Positions 58,501 through 64,000 of a stretch of 64,000 nt of DNA are shown piece by piece; positions within the stretch are counted from its first letter, which is position 1; the number at the start of each line of letters is the position of its first letter. The position numbers and the translations under genes were made by a program. Source of the stretch: Ehretia macrophylla (Eukaryota > Streptophyta > Magnoliopsida > Boraginales > Ehretiaceae); NCBI GenBank assembly GCA_037974665.1, contig CM075775.1:32059732-32123731 (forward strand), read 5' to 3'. The notes below the pieces were generated by a model. That model searched no databases and was not told the origin of the DNA. It was given only the letters and a program-made list of their open reading frames with translations.

Positions 58501-59257
58501 AAAGGAAAAGAGAAGGGTATAAAGACAATTCTCCACTCTTTAACGGAAATGTGAATAAACCCCTAATACAAGGAAGGTGCGTCAACTTTTTTTAAAACAT
58601 GAGATCTAAATCATACTTTATTATTTTAGAGGGGGTTTGAGTAAAAATTACCCCAAGTCTAAGAAAATTATCCCAAGTCTAAGTCACACTTTATTATTAG
58701 AGTTTGTTTTGTTAGAAATAAGATTTGTATTAATTAATTACCAAACTACAAAGATACATCAGCCTATGTAAAGTTCTGATGAAAGAAGGAAGAAGGCAGC
58801 ATCGCACAATCTTCCACAGTTTCGGTTTTGTAATTTAAGGTAGAAATTGTGCTCAACGTGGGTAATGAGAAACTCTTGCATGATTGTCAATGGCGATGTG
58901 CTTTGACCAAAAAATAAAATAAAAATGGTGATGTGCCATATTGATATAATGATTAGCTAATTACAGAGTCATGTTTGTGGAGTTCGTAGATGAGTGTACT
59001 AGAAATAAAAGAAGGGATATTTATTGAAAAATATAAACGTCTGGACTTAAAATATGTGTGAGTTATAGACTTTAAACATGAGTGGAGCTCATGCATTACG
59101 CACATATTAAATGTTTTCTAAACTAACTCTAAAAAAAGTGTATGAAATTAATCTTACAAGTTGTTAATTATCGTATCACACATGAATGTTTTTTAAACTA
59201 ACCTTGAAAGAAGAGTATGAAATTGATTTTGCAAGTAGTTAATTAACCATCACATTA
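55531..59257. other. Intergenic, no gene seen
   Basis: Holds a dispersed SINE-like tail (55650-55830, ending TTGAATCCGCCATTGG) and a similar one at 57735-57930 (GGGTGCAACCCCTACTCACC, then CTCCGCCCTTGCC). Duplicated phrases around 59100 and 59190 (CTTACAAG/TTGCAAGTAGTTAATTA) precede the LINE. No supported ORF. Confidence 0.45.
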
Positions 59258-60158
59258 ACCATGCATGGTCAAGGATTTCAGGCCCATCTCTTGCTGCAAC
59301 ACCATCTACAAGTGTATCTCCAAGATTCTTGCTAATCATATCGAGAGTTGCCACCCTCACATCATATCATGGAACCAGTCAGCCTTTGTGGAAAACAAAC
59401 TCATTGTGGAAAATATCCCCATTGCCCAAGATATTGTTCGTGGCTACTCCAAACAGAATTCCACCCCTAGATGTGCTCTTAAGGTTGATCTTGTGAAAGC
59501 ATTTGATACTTTGAGATGGGATTTTGTGCTTGCCACTCTGCATGCATTCGGGTTTCCTCAAGAGTTTGTTAATTGGATTAAATCTTGTATCACATCTCCT
59601 CGGTTCTCGGTGGCCTTCAATGGTGCACTGGAAGGTTATTTTGAAGGTGGAAATAGTATTAGACAAGGTGACCCCCTTTCTCCATACCTCTTTATTATTG
59701 CTATGGAAGTTCTTACTTGCATGCTTAAAATTCTTGCACACGTAAAGACTTTGCTCTTCATCCTAAGTGTGCCAAGCTGAAGATCAACCACCTTTGTTTC
59801 GCCGAGGACCTTATCATCTTCTGCAAGGCTGATATCCCTTCCATCAGAGGCATCATGGGTATCTTAAAAAATTTTCATAGACTTTCTAGGTTGAGCTTTA
59901 ATACCGAAAAGAGTGAGATTTACTTTAGTGGGGGCAATCCATATCTTAAAGAGTCTATTTGTGTGCAGATAGGATTTGGTGAAGGGAAGCTTACAGTTTG
60001 GTATTTGGGTATTCCTTTGATTTCAGGGCGTCTGAGAAAACAAGACTGTCAGAGCTTACTTGACAAGATCTCAAAGACGATTAACCACTGGACACATAAC
60101 TTGCTTTCTTTTGCAGGTAGGCTTCAGTTAATCAAATCTGTTTTGAATCATATGCACA

Positions 60159-60972
60159 TGATTTGTGGGAGAATTATGCGCAGAAATTGATGATATATAA
60201 ATAAATCACAGCTCAAAGTAAATGTGAAAGATAAAACTAGATAGAAAGAAAAAAATACAAGATTAAAGGCTTAAGTAAAAGTCGCAATCTCGATCATGTA
60301 TTCACACATGGAATCGAGTAGGCGATTAAGAAGAATAAGAACAATACGCAGTCTCGACCATGTAATTACACATGAAGTCGAGTAGGCGTTTATTAAAAAG
60401 AAAGGAAAATAAAAAGACAGAAAGAAATCAAAAAGGAAGAAGGAAACTGGGAATTGAAATTACAAAATAATAAATGAACTTACTTGAAAGTAAACCAAAA
60501 ATTTTAGATAAATGCAAAACCTTCAAAGAATTTCACCGATGCCTGAAGATCTCAGTTTCCTTAAGATGATATCGCCCCGCTACAGTGCTTACGGACTCTT
60601 GGTGATTGTCTCCCAGGATTCAACGGTGTGATATCTTCAATAGGAGCACTCCAAATTGAAGAAACTTGGCGAACCTCAAATGTTTTGAATCTCTCTCACA
60701 CAATGTTATGATTTACAATAAAATAGTTTAATGCAATGTTTCTCTAGCAAAATCAATGTCCAAAAAAGGTTCAAAATGCCTACTATTTATAGGCAACTTC
60801 GTACCATTTCATGAAGGGGTGCAAGACTTCATACCATTTCATGAAGGGGTGCAAAGTTTCATACCATTTCATGAAGGGGTACAAAGCTTCATACCATTTC
60901 ATGAAGGGGTACAAATCTTGAAGAAGTTCTTCCAATTTCGTATTCAGTTTTTGTTGGGTCAACCTAACACCA
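60159..60972 (-). mobile_element. Solo-LTR-like insertion in the LINE
   Basis: About 814 bp interrupts the LINE protein between LNHM and FWASA. The insert runs from TGATTTGTGG to TAACACCA, so its minus strand has TG...CA ends. The minus strand also has CTATAAATAG (60783-60792), a TATA box just downstream of four 30-bp repeats. The segment 60270-60400 has two CTCGA...GTAGGCG units (CGCAATCTCGATCATGTA and CGCAGTCTCGACCATGTA). No clean 5-bp duplication (GCACA versus ACATC), so the edges may be off by a few bases. Confidence 0.55.
60797..60916 (-). repeat. Four 30-bp tandem repeats upstream of an LTR TATA box
   Basis: CATACCATTTCATGAAGGGG followed by TGCAAAG/TACAAAG; starts 60797, 60827, 60857 and 60887, with two or three changes between units. 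They translate in frame (FIPFHEGVQ) only because 30 is divisible by 3. Confidence 0.9.
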
Positions 60973-62338
60973 ACATCTTCTGGGCAAGTGCACTCTTAAT
61001 TCTAAAATGCATTCTTGTAGATATGGAAAGGAAGTTTCATGCTTTCCTCTGGAGGGATACAGGTCCGAAGGTCTCTTGGGTGAGTATTTGCAAACCTTAC
61101 AATGAAGGGGGTCTTGGCATTAGATCCCTTGGGGACATTAACAAAGTAGCCTTCATGAAACTTTTCTGGAGAATGTACTCAATGCATGACTCTATTTGGA
61201 GCGCGCTTGGATTTGGGTCAACCATATCAAGGATAAATTCCCTTGGACTATGCAAGTCTCTGCTGATACTAGTTGGACATAGAGGAAACTCCTAAAACTC
61301 AGGCCTTTGGTATGTGATCTCATTTCTCATCGTATTGGCGATGGTCATAGCACATTCTTCTGGCATAACAATTGGCACCCCGAAGGTCACTTATCTCATC
61401 TCTACAACCATCATACTATTTTCTAGCACTCTAAAGTTTTGGATGTTATCACGAATAATGCCTGGAATTGGATGCAGCATACCTCAGATTTCTCTCAGCT
61501 TGACCCTTTACCGCACTATGCTCTTCCTTAATCGCCCCCCCCCCCTCCCCCCCTCCATCCCTAATGACTCATTTTCCTGGTCGCTTGCCTCTAAAGGCAC
61601 TTTCTCATTCAGTAAAGCTTAGGACTATATCCAGGACAAAGGTCAACATGTTAGCTGGCATAATATTGTTTGGTTCCCATACAATATTCCCAAACATAGT
61701 TTCGTCACTTGGTTGTCATGTCTCAACCGTCTTGCAACTAGATACCGATTTCTCTGCTGGGGTTCTATCGATTGTGCACATTGTATTTTTTGCCATCAAA
61801 CTTTAGAGACAATAGATCATCTCTTTTTCGAATACTGCTTTACTAGGAGAATTTGAAAGGGAAGTTTAATGTTCATACTTATTGATGCTCCTATCTTTTA
61901 TTTTGATGATATTATTGAGCTTGGCTTTTTTCTCACAAGTAGGAACAACATTAAAGAGTACATTTTTCGGCTGATCTTGGGTGCATCTATCTACCGCATC
62001 TGGATCGAGAGGAACAGGCGACAGTTTAGAGACGAGACATCGACCGAAGATGAGATTCTCAAGTTAGAAAACCTTTAAAGAAGTCTTCCATTAATAGTCA
62101 CTTCTTGTTTAGATCAAATATTGACGCATAGTTGATTTAACTTTGGTTGGCTTTAAGTGATTTGTCTTTGTTGTGACATTGAGTGATTGTTGAGGTTCTG
62201 TCTTTGTTCCTGGCCATATCTTTTGAGTAGGTTTATTGTCTTATCATTAGGAAACTCATGGATATAACTCTGTTTGTACTTTTGTTTCATTTGTTTTCTC
62301 ATTAATAAAATCATCTCGCTGATTCAGCAAACAAAAAA

Positions 62339-62985
62339 CATGTCCCTTGGCTATATATAACTACAAACTATTGTTTGGTGGAGTAATGCAAGTACCTCAT
62401 AGGATTGCTTGTAAAGCCAATGTGGAGGAGGTTAAGGTCAAGACTCTATACTAGAAGGTAAATCTCTTCTTCTTTCCCAACTTGTCTATTTGAAATATCG
62501 AAGAGGTTTGTTGTGACAATGTCCACATTTCTTGATGATTCCTATTACAGTTTTTAGTGCTTTTGACTCAAAAAATTAAATTTGAAGTACCATCATTTTG
62601 TTAGGGTTAAACATGCTTAGACTGAAATTTGGAGCAAAAGTTTTTGAACCTGAAACTGATTAGCTTCATTTGTCATTGCAACAAGTAATTAATCATCTTG
62701 GTGATGCGAGATTTGAGTTGTTCACGTGGCTTTAGCTTTTAGTTTGGTATTCAAACTCTTGTTCACTCTTGTGTCGAGGGCAAAAGAGGAGTGGGTCTTC
62801 AAAATAGTAAAGGTGAGGCAATCACGAGTCTCTTTACGATATTTTTTTTTATACTTAACTTAGTATTTGAATAGTGTGATTGTCTTGCCCCGAAACAAAA
62901 AAACTCACATATATGGCATGTGACAATCACCGTATTTTATTTCTAGGATGATGTAGGAACCTGATGCTTACGAGGTGGTCATGTG
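62339..62985. other. Intergenic, no gene seen
   Basis: No supported ORF or repeat. Confidence 0.4.
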
Positions 62986-62989
62986 AAAA

Positions 62990-64000
62990 GTGTACAAAAT
63001 AGACCAAGTTTAAATACCTGCAAATGTACGGATCTTCGTAGTGTAGTATATTATGAGTGCGGAATCATACCACAGGGAAGCTCGTTAGTTAAGTTAGTAA
63101 AGTAGTGTGAAATTGTTTAAAATGCTTAAGTGACAGGTTTGCAATCGGAGTGTAAATTAAACTATAACTAACTAAGTTATCTAAGTTAAACTAACTATTA
63201 GTTGAATACGAGGGGTAGTGATCTAGGGGTTGAAATATGTAAATGAGGCAATTAATATAGGCTCGGTGTCAAGGTTATCTAATTCTGCAAGGGCTTAAGC
63301 TACAAGCATATACCCGGTTAACCTAAAAGCTATAGACCTAGTTAATCTACTTAGCTTATTTTAACCAAGTACAACAAGGCAAACTAAACTAAGAAATTAA
63401 CCTTCAAGTAGAAACTACGGTACAACCTATAGTTTCATGGAGTCTATGGTACAACATATAGACTCATGATTAAAACAATTATATGACACTAAAGTAACGC
63501 AATCATAACATTAACTACAAGTATAATATTATGATACGAAAGTAAAGCACTCATAACATTTACTTTAAAAGCATTACTTATGAATACTGAATTAAAACAA
63601 GTCATACATTGCAATATGAATTGAATAAACTAAATTCGAGACCATATATTAAAATACTATTATTTACAATATTCACCCCTAGATATCAATCTACTCAGAC
63701 ATAAATGAATACGAGTTATGTAAATAAGAGATAGTCAAGAAAGGCTCCCCCATATTGACGAACGCGTATTTCTGATCCCCAAAATTTGAGCAGAGGTCCG
63801 ACGCAAAGTAGTTATTTAGGCAGAGCTAATTTCATCCGAATAAGAACTACTAGGGATGAATTTTCCCAGAATAAGAACTTTTCTATTAAAAGCTATTCGG
63901 GCAGAATCTCCCCCGGATAATAACTACTTGGGTCGGACTTCCCTCTAATAGTGGCTATTTAAGCAAAATTTTCCCGAATAAGAATCACTTAGGTGGGATT
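62990..64000 (-). mobile_element. Probable minus-strand Ty3/gypsy LTR, cut by window edge
   Basis: CCTGCAAATGTACGGATC, GTAGTGTAGTATA and GGAATCATACCACAGGGAAG (63017-63080) correspond, in reverse complement, to the downstream LTR end of Athila/Tat-type elements; the LTR at 3371-4589 carries the equivalent CATGGGAACGATC and ACGTGCACTTGCA on the plus strand. A primer site is not evident to the left. Family and start are inferred. Confidence 0.4.
63800..64000. repeat. Degenerate minisatellite (about 32-45 bp units)
   Basis: At least five units of GGCAGAATTTTCCCGAATAA followed by GAACTACTTAG, with drift, continue to the window edge. Confidence 0.65.

Larger units (their letters stand above)
59258..62338 (+). 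pseudogene. L1-type LINE, 5'-truncated, frame-broken and interrupted
   Basis: Begins inside RT: VKDFRPISCCNTIYKCISKI, CALKVDLVKAFDTLRWDFV (DLVKAFD, motif A) and SIRQGDPLSPYLFIIAMEVL. A frameshift near 59740 leads to HPKCAKLKINHLCFAEDLII, where the catalytic FADD reads FAED. RT continues to about 60155 (FAGRLQLIKSVLNHM), is split by the LTR-like insert, and resumes at about 60976 with FWASALLILKCILVDMERKF and GGLGIRSLGDINKVAF. Broken frames then give zf-RVT (DCAHCIFCHQTLETIDHLF at about 61773-61835) and RNIKEYIFRL-type tail to 62078. The 3' end is an A-rich run near 62328-62338. Endonuclease and ORF1 are absent. Confidence 0.85.

Noticed and set aside
60797-60916. Regular 30-bp repeats as a CRISPR-like array
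   Set aside because: No spacers, direct tandem arrangement, plant nuclear context.
60756-61295. ORF with four FIPFHEGVQ repeats, looking like a novel repeat protein
   Set aside because: It reads through 30-bp LTR repeats and then into a LINE RT fragment; the two parts belong to different transposons.

Overview
The window reads as nuclear DNA of a flowering plant, probably a eudicot. It is AT-rich, has intron-containing genes with GT/AG splice sites, and is dominated by plant transposable elements (Ty3 and Ty1 LTR retrotransposons, L1-type LINEs, SINE-like repeats and several MITE families). Nothing seen fixes the species. I found no bacterial-type operon, CRISPR array, rRNA gene or functional tRNA gene.

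Two host genes can be reconstructed exon by exon, and they converge on each other. A type-I/II phosphatidylinositol-4-phosphate 5-kinase with eight MORN repeats, closest to PIP5K9 by recall, lies on the + strand (coding 28293-37804, 8 coding exons, 833 codons, with a 5'UTR intron). Splicing factor 3A subunit 2 (SF3A2, U2 snRNP) lies on the - strand (44062-41167, 7 exons, 344 codons). Every exon junction in both models keeps phase. A degenerate LINE 3' end separates them. A MULE-like element with ~245-bp inverted arms sits 91 bp upstream of the SF3A2 start codon, and a Tourist-like MITE fills much of PIP5K9 intron 3.

Layout. 1-5.8 kb: Athila-like Ty3 remnant in the unusual order pol end, 3' region, one LTR, tRNA-Asp PBS, gag, then an abrupt end. 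5.9-26.5 kb: no genes; MITEs (three TIR families plus two Emigrant-like copies), LINE and SINE fragments, tandem repeats, long AT microsatellites and two G-quadruplex-prone tracts. 26.5-38.5 kb: PIP5K9. 39.1-40.3 kb: LINE remnant. 41.2-44.1 kb: SF3A2. 44.15-45.21 kb: MULE-like element. 45.35-49.92 kb: decayed Ty1/copia element with both LTRs and TSD AACCT. 49.99-53.67 kb: young deletion-derivative LTR element with two 761-bp LTRs and TSD ACTAG, carrying only a gag-knuckle/protease ORF. 53.95-55.5 kb: minisatellite, tandem SINE heads, third Emigrant-like copy. 59.26-62.34 kb: dead LINE split by a minus-strand solo-LTR-like insert. 63-64 kb: a probable minus-strand LTR running off the edge.

PIP5K9 makes PtdIns(4,5)P2 at membranes and SF3A2 acts in pre-spliceosome assembly. 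Nothing suggests they work together. No new biological system is evident; the most informative items are the transposon structures.
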